33,585 nt of DNA, taken from assembly GCA_016210055.1 (NCBI GenBank), contig JACQUZ010000126.1, forward strand, positions 1-33,585. The letters run 5' to 3'. Shown piece after piece: positions 1 through 6,740 of the stretch. The position numbers and the translations under genes are program-made. Positions within the stretch are counted from its first letter, which is position 1, and the number at the start of each line of letters is the position of its first letter. The stretch comes from Deltaproteobacteria bacterium (GTDB lineage Bacteria; Myxococcota_A; Polyangia; Haliangiales; SHYZ01). The notes beneath the pieces were generated by a model that had not been told where the DNA came from, made no database searches, and worked only from the letters and a program-made list of their open reading frames with translations.

Positions 1-144
1 GCTTGGGCGCCGACCAGGCATCTCCACGGCCAAAGAGGGCTAGCACAAGGATTCCAGCAATCAAGCTTCCGTGTCGCACCATGTAAACAAACCTCCGAGC
101 TCAGGCTCCGGCGCACGGTAAGCATTGGCTGACTTACCAGTCAA

Positions 145-171
145 GCGCCAACCGCGCCAACCGCGCCAACC
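145..171. repeat. 9-bp tandem triplicate (gcgccaacc x3)
   Basis: Three perfect head-to-tail copies of gcgccaacc occupy this interval. On the minus strand, in the open frame of this region, they read as the tripeptide GWR repeated. It lies 58 bp from the 42-bp tandem repeat. It is probably a slippage product; no function is visible. Confidence 0.8.
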
Positions 172-229
172 CTGGACTCGATGGGGCTGCGCGTGACTTG
201 CGTCACGGCGGTGGGAGCCGACCGCAACG

Positions 230-355
230 TCTCTGATCGCCAACTCCGCCTCTGAAGTGGCATCCGTAGCCTCTCTGATCGCCAATTCAGGGTCCGGGAT
301 GCCGCCCATGACCAATCCGATTGCCATTTCTGCTTCCGACCCGGCATCCGTAGCC
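230..355. repeat. Degenerate 42-bp tandem repeat, three units
   Basis: Units lie at 230-271, 272-313 and 314-355. Units 1 and 2 share the 14-mer tctctgatcgccaa at the same phase, and units 1 and 3 share the 17-mer ggcatccgtagcctctc at the same phase (259-275 and 343-359). On the minus strand the 42-bp period equals 14 codons and reads as related 14-residue units: EATDAGSEAEMAIG, LVMGGIPDPELAIR, EATDATSEAELAIR. The unit is a multiple of three and some differences are conservative (M/L), which hints that this was once coding. No known family is recognised. Confidence 0.65.
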
Positions 356-471
356 TCTCCTGTCACCCTCGCACGCCCGGAGCGCATATCCCGAAGCGCC
401 GAGAGCGCTCGCGCACGAGTCGATCCCGGGCCCTAACGCTCTCGACATGCCGTGGTAGCATTTGTCCCGCC

Positions 472-1074
472 ATGGAACCGGAGCTGCGATATCGCGAAGC
501 GCTGTCCCGTTTCGAATCCGCCCACCGTGAGGATCCGAAGACCTACGCGGTCGGTGGTTCGCAAGTCACCTGGTCGCTCCTCTACCACGAGCGAATGGGC
601 GCCTGGATCGAAGCGCTCGCGCCTGATGCGTCGGAATCGTTGCGGCTCGCGGCGCGTTGCCAGCACATCCGACGGTGGAGGATCCCAAGGCACGAATACC
701 CGATGGACGCGGCTGGGTACAAGCGCTGGCGCAGCACGCTCGGTCGGTTCCATGCGGACGAAGCAGGTCGCATCTTGGAAGAGGTTGGCTATCCGGTGGA
801 AACCATCGGCCGGGTGAAAGCGCTCCTGCAGAAGAAGGGCCTCAAGACCGATGCGGAGGTCCAGGTCCTGGAGGACGCGATCTGCTTGGTTTTCCTGGAA
901 AACGAATTCAGCGACTTTGCGTCAAAGCACGACGACGCGAAGGTCGTGGATATCTTGCGCAAGACCTGGGGCAAGATGTCCACCAAGGGGCACGAAACAG
1001 CGCTGTCCTTGGTGGATCGGTTGCCGAGCCGTGCGCAGGAGTTGATTCGGACCGCGCTCGCCACCGGGACGTAG
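472..1074 (+). CDS. DUF4202 domain-containing protein
   Basis: This 200-aa protein matches the DUF4202 family over its whole length. Features I associate with that family are a conserved N-terminal helix followed by RMGAWIEALAPDASESLRLA, then an HIRRWRIPRHEYP block (about residues 64-76), a GYKRWR segment, and the C-terminal block LVFLENEFSDFASKHDDAKV (about 136-155). The His-rich central block is suggestive of an HD-like metal site, but the biochemical function of the family is not known. The start at 472 follows a stretch without a strong Shine-Dalgarno. It is separated by 70 bp from the TPR gene downstream, so joint transcription is possible but not shown. Confidence 0.85.
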   Translation: MEPELRYREALSRFESAHREDPKTYAVGGSQVTWSLLYHERMGAWIEALAPDASESLRLAARCQHIRRWRIPRHEYPMDAAGYKRWRSTLGRFHADEAGRILEEVGYPVETIGRVKALLQKKGLKTDAEVQVLEDAICLVFLENEFSDFASKHDDAKVVDILRKTWGKMSTKGHETALSLVDRLPSRAQELIRTALATGT

Positions 1075-1144
1075 CTCCGGGCCCTTAGACGCGCGGCCAG
1101 GCGCACGTAGGGATCCGGGTTGCGAAAGCTGCTAAAGTCCCCGC

Positions 1145-3199
1145 ATGGTCTCGCCGAGAGGATTGCTCCTTCTTCCGCTGCTTTGCCTGGGAGTCCTGCC
1201 TGGATGGGCGCTGGCGCAGGGGACGACGACACCTTCTGCATCCAGGGCGGATGAAGCCAAGCGCCAGGGGGACACCCTCGCGCGCGAGGGGCGAGCGAGC
1301 GAAGCATTAGCGGCCTACGAGAAGGCCATTAGCCTGGATCCGGGATACTTGCCCGCTTATGAGGCGGCGGCGCCGCTTTGGTTTCAATCACAAATGCATG
1401 GCCACGCGATTGAGCGCCTCCGTGTCGCCGTCGCGCATCACCCGCGTCACGCGATGGCCTATTACCACATCGCATTTGCTCACCGAAAGATGCAGGAGCA
1501 TCCGCAAGCGGTCCAGGCTTATCACAAGTTCATCGAGCTCCGTCCCAAGGATGCGGACCCCTATTTCGGGCTGGGCGTGACGTACAAGCAGATGGGGGAC
1601 ATCCAGCACGCCCGCGAGGCGTTCCGCCGCTACGTCGCGATGGAGAAGCGCCCGGACAAGCAGAAGTTCGTGGCCCAGGCCAATGCAGAGCTGGCCCTTC
1701 TCGATGCGCCGACGCCCATGGTCAAGGCGCCGGCGAGCGCAAGCTCGGCGACCGTTGCTGGCCAGGCGGTGCCAACGGCAAGCCCTGCTGTGGTTGCGTC
1801 GGCAGCCACCGGCAAGCGTGAAATCGCAGAAGCGCTAAAGAAGGAAGGCGACCAAAGGCGTCAGGCGGGAGACCTGGCGGGTGCCGAAGCCAAGTACCGC
1901 GAGGCAATTGCCGCGGACGCGTCGCTTGGTTCTCCTCATAATGAGCTCGGGGCATTGCTGTTCCAGCAGAGGAAGACTGAGGAAGCCATTGCCGAGTTTG
2001 AAAGGGCCATTGCCCTTAATGAAAAAGACGAGGTTGCCTGGTACAACCTCGCCCACGCGAGGCGCAAGTCCGGAAAGCATGATGCGGCGGTGGCGGCGTA
2101 CAAGCGGTACATCGAGCTCAAGCCTGGAAACCCCGATCCCTTTTATGGGCTTGGGCACTCCCTTCACGCGCTAGGAGATCGCAAGGGAGCGCGGGAGGCC
2201 TTGGCTTCCTATGTCCGTCTCGAGAAGCGGGAATCGGAGCAGAAGTGGGTGGCCAAGGCCAAGGAGATCCTGGCAGATCTCGACAAGGAGGAAGTCGCCA
2301 AGGGAGCAGAGGCGCCGGCGACCACTGCGGCAAAGGCAGCGGCCAAGCCACAGGAAGTTGCCCCCGCGGCGGTAACGGCAGTGGCGGCGGAGGCCAAGGT
2401 TTCCGAGGCCGCTTCGGCGAAGGCGAAACCAGCAGAGCCAGCACCGGCGGCACCACCGGCGGCACCACCGGCGGCACCACCAGCGGCACCACCAGCGGCA
2501 CCACCAGCGTCGGCACCCACCGCAGCAGCGCCGCCCCCCGCGTCCCCTGGACGCTCCTTTGCGGACAAGGGGAACCGCGCCTTTGCAGCCAAGCGCTACG
2601 ACCAAGCAGCGACTGCGTACCGGCAGGCGGTCGACGAGGAGCCCAATAACGCCGAGCTCCATTACCGGCTTGGCGTGGTGCATGCGGTGACGGGCGACCT
2701 CCAAGGCGCCGTTCGTGAATGGGAAGGCGCCCTTGCGATTGACCCTGCCCACGAGCGCGCGGGCCGAAACATTGAGCTTGCGAGGCGAAGGCTGGCGAAG
2801 CGCGAGTCGGGTGAGCCTGCTCCCAACAAGGATCGAGAAGCTTCTCTTCGGCGCGTGCGCGAGCTGATTGCCGATGGCCGCACTACGAGCGCGCTCAAGC
2901 TCATTGAAACGCTGATTGCCGAGTCCGCGCAGGCGGGTGACTCCGAGCTCCTATCCCTTCGCGGCGAGGCTCATCTCCAGGGAGGCGATGCCAAGGGAGC
3001 CGTGGCGGATTATCTGGCTGCGCTTGCCAAGGATCCACGCAACGTCCGCGCATGCCGCGGCCTCGCCGAGGCATACCTTGCCATGGGCGACAAGCCACGC
3101 GCCCGCTATTACTTCGAGCTCTTTGTCCGCAGGGCCGAAGGCGATCCCGAGGAGCGCAAGCACGTTCCGGCGGCGAGGCTGAAGATGGCGGGGATGTGA
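1145..3199 (+). CDS. Secreted TPR-repeat protein, 684 aa
   Basis: An N-terminal signal peptide (about residues 1-25, hydrophobic core LLLLPLLCLGVLPGWALAQ) predicts export. The mature protein has three TPR blocks. Block 1 (about 33-185) and block 2 (about 223-380) are internal duplicates: both contain a YIELKP/FIELRP segment followed by DPYFGLG/DPFYGLG and a YV-x-x-EKR segment. They are joined by Ala/Thr-rich linkers. A long Ala/Pro/Glu linker (about 380-470), encoded partly by a 12-bp tandem repeat, precedes block 3 (about 470-684), which carries four or five TPR-like helical pairs. The protein is probably a periplasmic scaffold; the partner is unknown. A lipobox is absent. Nothing in the flanking genes fixes its pathway. 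Confidence 0.85.
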   Translation: MVSPRGLLLLPLLCLGVLPGWALAQGTTTPSASRADEAKRQGDTLAREGRASEALAAYEKAISLDPGYLPAYEAAAPLWFQSQMHGHAIERLRVAVAHHPRHAMAYYHIAFAHRKMQEHPQAVQAYHKFIELRPKDADPYFGLGVTYKQMGDIQHAREAFRRYVAMEKRPDKQKFVAQANAELALLDAPTPMVKAPASASSATVAGQAVPTASPAVVASAATGKREIAEALKKEGDQRRQAGDLAGAEAKYREAIAADASLGSPHNELGALLFQQRKTEEAIAEFERAIALNEKDEVAWYNLAHARRKSGKHDAAVAAYKRYIELKPGNPDPFYGLGHSLHALGDRKGAREALASYVRLEKRESEQKWVAKAKEILADLDKEEVAKGAEAPATTAAKAAAKPQEVAPAAVTAVAAEAKVSEAASAKAKPAEPAPAAPPAAPPAAPPAAPPAAPPASAPTAAAPPPASPGRSFADKGNRAFAAKRYDQAATAYRQAVDEEPNNAELHYRLGVVHAVTGDLQGAVREWEGALAIDPAHERAGRNIELARRRLAKRESGEPAPNKDREASLRRVRELIADGRTTSALKLIETLIAESAQAGDSELLSLRGEAHLQGGDAKGAVADYLAALAKDPRNVRACRGLAEAYLAMGDKPRARYYFELFVRRAEGDPEERKHVPAARLKMAGM
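2449..2508 (+). repeat. 12-bp coding tandem repeat (PPAA linker), five units
   Basis: Five head-to-tail 12-bp units lie inside the TPR gene: two copies of ggcaccaccggc then three of ggcaccaccagc. They encode an Ala-Pro-Pro-Ala repeat in the flexible linker before the third TPR block. Units 1-2 and 3-5 are identical within each class, which suggests recent expansion by slippage. Length polymorphism between strains would keep the frame. Confidence 0.9.
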
Positions 3200-3250
3200 G
3201 GGCGGAGGCCGTAGTCACCCCCTGAGCAAAGGAAGCGGCCGATTTCGGGA

Positions 3251-3272
3251 GAACTACGGTCGACCGTAGTTC
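3251..3272. terminator. Perfect 22-bp palindrome after the TPR gene
   Basis: The half-site gaactacggtc is followed directly by its exact reverse complement. As RNA it would form a 9-bp stem with a UCGA tetraloop on either strand. It lies 52 bp after the TPR stop and 68 bp before the next start. No U-tract follows, so it is not a classic intrinsic terminator; a dimeric-regulator operator for the 3340 gene is an equally good reading. Another 22-bp palindrome of the same geometry sits at 14236-14257. Confidence 0.45.
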
Positions 3273-3339
3273 ATTTCAACGCGGCTCAATGCAGAGTTGA
3301 AGTCGTTCACCATGGCCCTAGAACCCACGCCCAGACGCC

Positions 3340-3744
3340 ATGCGCCAGCCTGGAAAGCTATACGCCCTCGCACGGGAGCTGTGGGGCCTGCGTGACACCC
3401 TCATCTCCGCGAGGCGCGAGCGACGAGAGCGAATCGCCGCCTTGTTCCAAAAGATAGCCCAATGCCTGGACGAGGTAGAGGCCAAGTTGCTCGACAACGA
3501 AGTCCCTCACGGCCAATGCGAGCAGCTCTACACGTACGTCCAAGAGCTTCCCGGCGTTATCGAGTCGGTGGTGGGAGCGGAAAAGGCGCGAAAGCTCGGC
3601 GAGCGACTGACGGAAGCCTACGATGTCGAAATGCTCTACGCCGACCTGCGCTTGCACCCCGCAGAAAGGGAGAGGGAGCTCGTCGCCTTGGCCCGTGCTG
3701 CAGGTCAGCTCCGCGCGCTGGCAGATATCATTGCGGCGGGATAG
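3340..3744 (+). CDS. Small helical protein of unknown function (134 aa)
   Basis: The protein is predicted all-helical and highly charged, with Arg/Glu-rich amphipathic stretches (for example RRERRERIAALFQKIAQCLD near residues 28-47 and AERERELVALARAAGQLRAL near the C-terminus). There is no signal peptide and no membrane segment, so it is probably cytoplasmic. The composition and length recall small effector-associated helical adaptor domains, but I cannot assign a family. The only upstream ATG nearby (3312) is out of frame, so the start at 3340 is preferred. A perfect palindrome at 3251-3272 lies in its likely promoter region. It is convergent with the histidine kinase gene that ends at 3809. 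Confidence 0.65.
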   Translation: MRQPGKLYALARELWGLRDTLISARRERRERIAALFQKIAQCLDEVEAKLLDNEVPHGQCEQLYTYVQELPGVIESVVGAEKARKLGERLTEAYDVEMLYADLRLHPAERERELVALARAAGQLRALADIIAAG

Positions 3745-3752
3745 AGCTTAGG

Positions 3753-3787
3753 GCCCGCGAAGTTGATCGCGTGAGGTCCTTGCGGGC
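3753..3787. terminator. Possible bidirectional hairpin between convergent genes
   Basis: The 64-bp gap between two convergent genes contains gcccgc (3753-3758) and its complement gcgggc (3782-3787), with a smaller inverted pair cgcga/tcgcg overlapping the left arm. No U-tract is present. This is a weak candidate for transcription termination. Confidence 0.25.
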
Positions 3788-3808
3788 AGTCTTTGTCGCC
3801 GACGCGCC

Positions 3809-5212
3809 TCATCCTTGCCCGATCTTCCTCAGGGCGGCCATGAGCGCGCTCTCCCTCCCGTCACGCGGGACCACGATGACCGCGTCCAACGCCGTGGCCG
3901 CGCGCAAGAACGCCTCGGCCTGAACCGGCGATACCGCGAGCTTGCCCATGTCGATCATGCAGAGGGCCTCGACGAGCTCGTCCACCGCGTCCGACTCCCT
4001 GACGATCATGACCCCCGCGTCGGGGCGCGTGCGCAGGTCGAGGGGCAGGGAAAGCACGAACCTCGCGCCGCCGCCGGGTGCCTCGCAGGCAGAGACGTTG
4101 CCGCGATGGAGCTCCGCGGTCTCACGTGCGACCGCCAGCCCTATGCCTCGCCCAGGAACGGCGCTGTCGCGCTGCATCCTGTAGCCACGTTCGAAGATCC
4201 GCTCTCGCTCCTCGGCCGGGATTCCCGGTCCGGTGTCGGTGACCACCACCTCGGCGTGGCTGCGTTTCCCTGGATCCTCGGCCTTGGCGAGCCGCACTGC
4301 GACGGTCACGCTGCCCCCGCCTGGGGTGAACTTGATGGCGTTGGCGCACAGGTTGGTCACCGCTTGACCGATCCGGACCGGATCGCCCCAGACGTGCACG
4401 GGGCCGTCGCGGGAAAAGGTCAGGGCTATCCCACGGCTCCCCGCGTTCTCCTGGAAGAGAGCGACGATCTCTTCAGCCAAGGTGCAAAGCTCGAGGAGCG
4501 TCCGCTGGAGCCGCCTGCCGGTGAGCGGAGACGCCGAGGGCCTGAGGGGCTCCGAGGCCGCGTGCCTCGAGATCTCGCGCACCTGATCCAAAAGTGGACC
4601 AGCCCTAAGTGCCGCGCGCACGACGCGATCGGCCTGCTCTCTCTGCGCCTCGGTCAAAGGCCCCATGATCCCGTCGCGCAGGTTCGAGGCCACTCCCACC
4701 ACGACGCCGAGGGGCATTCGGAGGTCATGCTCTAGGCTGTCGAGCTTCTGCCGCATCTCGTCGACTCGCCGTGATCGATCACGCACCTCCTCCTCGAGCT
4801 GCCGGGCGCGCAGCTCCAGCTCACGGGCCCTCCGTGCGACGCTTCCCAAGGCCCACGCCGCCTCGCAGAGTCGGTCCTCTTCCACCAGGGCGGGAAGGAT
4901 CGACGCCATGCCGAGCCGCGTGAGCAATCCCATGACCTGCGTGTCTTCTTCAGGCACGAGGACCAGGAGGAGCGGGACGGCGGCCAATTCGCTCGCCAAG
5001 AGGCGCCGGATGAGCACCGGCGGTGCAAGCTCGTCACCGGTGTCCGCGAGGATCACCAGGTCGGTCGGTGAATCGCCGAGAAGCACCAGGAGATCGGTGG
5101 CCTCGCAGGACGTCACCTTGGCCCCGCGTGCCCGCAGGGTGTCGCAGTGCCGCGCGGCCCACGTGGCTCCGCTCGTTACCATGACCACTGACAGCCCGTC
5201 CAATGACCTCAT
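3809..5212 (-). CDS. Soluble sensor histidine kinase with receiver-like N-terminus
   Basis: 467 aa from the ATG at 5212; the longer open frame upstream overlaps the glycosyltransferase and an ATG 5 nt earlier stops at once. Residues 1-120 look like a degenerate receiver or sensory fold (VVMVTSG, LVILADTGDE, VPLLLVLVP strands). A coiled coil (about 125-160) leads to the H-box LEHDLRMPLGVV with the phospho-accepting His at 162. The ATPase domain has an N-box (TNLCANAIKFTPGGG, about 286-300), a G1 box (DTGPGIP, from 326), an F box (IFERGYR) and a G2 box (GRGIGLAV, from 354). A 70-residue tail after the ATPase domain is unusual. There is no membrane segment. It is the last gene of the RR-HEAT-GT2-HK operon, starting 22 nt after the glycosyltransferase stop, so it probably phosphorylates the receiver protein encoded at the front of that operon. 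Confidence 0.88.
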   Translation of the reverse strand: MRSLDGLSVVMVTSGATWAARHCDTLRARGAKVTSCEATDLLVLLGDSPTDLVILADTGDELAPPVLIRRLLASELAAVPLLLVLVPEEDTQVMGLLTRLGMASILPALVEEDRLCEAAWALGSVARRARELELRARQLEEEVRDRSRRVDEMRQKLDSLEHDLRMPLGVVVGVASNLRDGIMGPLTEAQREQADRVVRAALRAGPLLDQVREISRHAASEPLRPSASPLTGRRLQRTLLELCTLAEEIVALFQENAGSRGIALTFSRDGPVHVWGDPVRIGQAVTNLCANAIKFTPGGGSVTVAVRLAKAEDPGKRSHAEVVVTDTGPGIPAEERERIFERGYRMQRDSAVPGRGIGLAVARETAELHRGNVSACEAPGGGARFVLSLPLDLRTRPDAGVMIVRESDAVDELVEALCMIDMGKLAVSPVQAEAFLRAATALDAVIVVPRDGRESALMAALRKIGQG

Positions 5213-5234
5213 GACATGGATGAGCTTCTCCTCT

Positions 5235-6737
5235 TCACGTCCTCGTCGCAAATCCCCTGCGGGCGAACTTGTCCCAGCCCTGTTTTCCCCGCAAGAAATC
5301 CCACAGGCCCCGGAGCTGCCACAGGAGGAGCCATTGCCGGTAGCCAAAGAACGAGAGAAACCCCGTGCCGATGAGGATCGCCACGTCGGACAAGCGGTTG
5401 TAGGGGAACAGGGCCACTCGATCCACGCGCGCCCGGGACCCCTGCTCCGAGAACACGCACAAGAGCACCGAGAGGGACGAAAGGCACAGGTGGATCGCGG
5501 CCGCGTATCCGACCAACACCACGGTGTCCAGAAGGGCCGCGGTCCTCGAGGCCACGTACCCGATGAGGCCCAGGTAGCCCAGGAGCTCGAGGAGGGGCGC
5601 GAGGAGCTCGAAGGCGACCTGATAGGGGAGCGAGAACATGCCCACCTGGCGAAATCGTGGCCGAAACAGCATGGCGCGGTGGAAGCTCAGGACTTCCCAC
5701 AGGCCGCGGTACCAGCGGGCGCGCTGCTTTCCTAGATCTCGATAGCTCTCTGGTGCCTCGGTCCACGCGATCGGGAACGGCAGGAGGGTGACTTTCCCTG
5801 GGATGGCCTTTTCCAGGAGGTAGCGGTGCAGGCGGACCACGATCTCCATGTCCTCGCACACCGTGTGCGCGTTCGGTCCGCAGTATTCGAGTCCGATCCT
5901 CGCCCTCATGTGGCGCGTCAAGAAGCCGCCGATGGCGACCACGAGGTCCCGCTTGAGCAGGGCGAACACTCCCGAGAGGACCAAGAGCGACCCCAGCTCG
6001 GCGTGGGCCATGCGCCCCTTGGCGAACGACCGCATGTACTCGACGATTTGAAAGCGGGCGATCAAGCTCCTGGGGAGGCGAATATCGACGACGCGCCCCT
6101 CCTCGACCACGCTGCCGTTGGACAGGCCTACTTGGACGCCGACGGCGGCCACGCCTGGATCCTCGATGATCGGCCGAGTGGCGGCGAGGAGCGCGTCGGG
6201 GGAGAGCACGCTGTCGGCGTCCATGCTGACGACGTAGTCGCCTCGCGCCGCGTTGATGGCGGCATTGAGGGCGTCTGCCTTGCCGCCGTTCTGCTTGTCG
6301 ATGACGAGCAGCCGCTCGAGACCCTCTGGGCGGGGCGCCCGCGACTCGTAGAAACCGCGGATCGGCGCCGTGGCGAGATGGTCGTGGTATTCGACGTCCG
6401 TGCGCACCAAGTGGAACTCGCGCCTTAGGACCTCGAGCGTGCGGTCCCGCGAGCCGTCGTTGCAAATCACGATCTCGAACGACGGGTAGCTCAGGCGCAA
6501 GAGAGAACGAACGCTCTCCGCGATGGTCACCTCTTCGTTGTACGCAGGGACGAGGAGCGTGACCCTGGGCAGGAACGGGCGATCGCGATCACCCCTGGCA
6601 GGGCGAAGGTGCTCGCTTCTGAGGAGCCGCTTGATTCGTCGGTAGGAAAGGATCGCGAACCACAGGTTCAGCGTGGCGAACACCGTCAGGTAGACGAGCG
6701 CGAACGCGTTGAGGAAGGTGGTGAGTTGAGACGCCAT
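5235..6737 (-). CDS. Membrane family 2 glycosyltransferase (PgaC/BcsA-like)
   Basis: 500 aa. One N-terminal membrane helix (about 10-31) is followed by a GT-A catalytic domain: VTLLVPAYNEE (59-69), DG at 94-95, DKQNGGKADALN (147-158), the divalent-cation motif DAD at 173-175, the catalytic ED at 295-296, and the processive signature QRARW at 338-342. At least three more membrane helices follow (about 365-460). D, DxD, ED and Q(x2)RW are the hallmarks of processive beta-linked polysaccharide synthases such as cellulose, hyaluronan and poly-GlcNAc synthases. I infer that it polymerises an extracellular polysaccharide across the inner membrane; the sugar cannot be read from sequence. No PilZ domain is present. 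It begins 3 bp after the HEAT gene stop. Confidence 0.9.
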   Translation of the reverse strand: MASQLTTFLNAFALVYLTVFATLNLWFAILSYRRIKRLLRSEHLRPARGDRDRPFLPRVTLLVPAYNEEVTIAESVRSLLRLSYPSFEIVICNDGSRDRTLEVLRREFHLVRTDVEYHDHLATAPIRGFYESRAPRPEGLERLLVIDKQNGGKADALNAAINAARGDYVVSMDADSVLSPDALLAATRPIIEDPGVAAVGVQVGLSNGSVVEEGRVVDIRLPRSLIARFQIVEYMRSFAKGRMAHAELGSLLVLSGVFALLKRDLVVAIGGFLTRHMRARIGLEYCGPNAHTVCEDMEIVVRLHRYLLEKAIPGKVTLLPFPIAWTEAPESYRDLGKQRARWYRGLWEVLSFHRAMLFRPRFRQVGMFSLPYQVAFELLAPLLELLGYLGLIGYVASRTAALLDTVVLVGYAAAIHLCLSSLSVLLCVFSEQGSRARVDRVALFPYNRLSDVAILIGTGFLSFFGYRQWLLLWQLRGLWDFLRGKQGWDKFARRGFATRT

Positions 6738-6740
6738 CGC

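Larger units (their letters stand above)
1..471. other. 471-bp leader region without a convincing gene
   Basis: No reading frame here has a recognisable domain or a clear ribosome binding site. A 108-codon minus-strand frame (61-387) is open across the stretch and translates the tandem repeats described separately; I do not call it a gene. The stretch holds a 9-bp triplicate at 145-171 and a degenerate 42-bp triplicate at 230-355. The last ~80 bases presumably contain the promoter of the DUF4202 gene starting at 472, but I see no consensus boxes. Confidence 0.5.

Noticed and set aside
61..387. 108-codon minus-strand open frame in the leader region
   Set aside because: It consists mostly of tandem-repeat translation, lacks a ribosome site and has no recognisable fold; high-GC DNA produces many such open frames. 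Kept only as a repeat observation.
2449..2508. CRISPR-like array
   Set aside because: The 12-bp units are contiguous without spacers and encode a Pro/Ala linker in frame.
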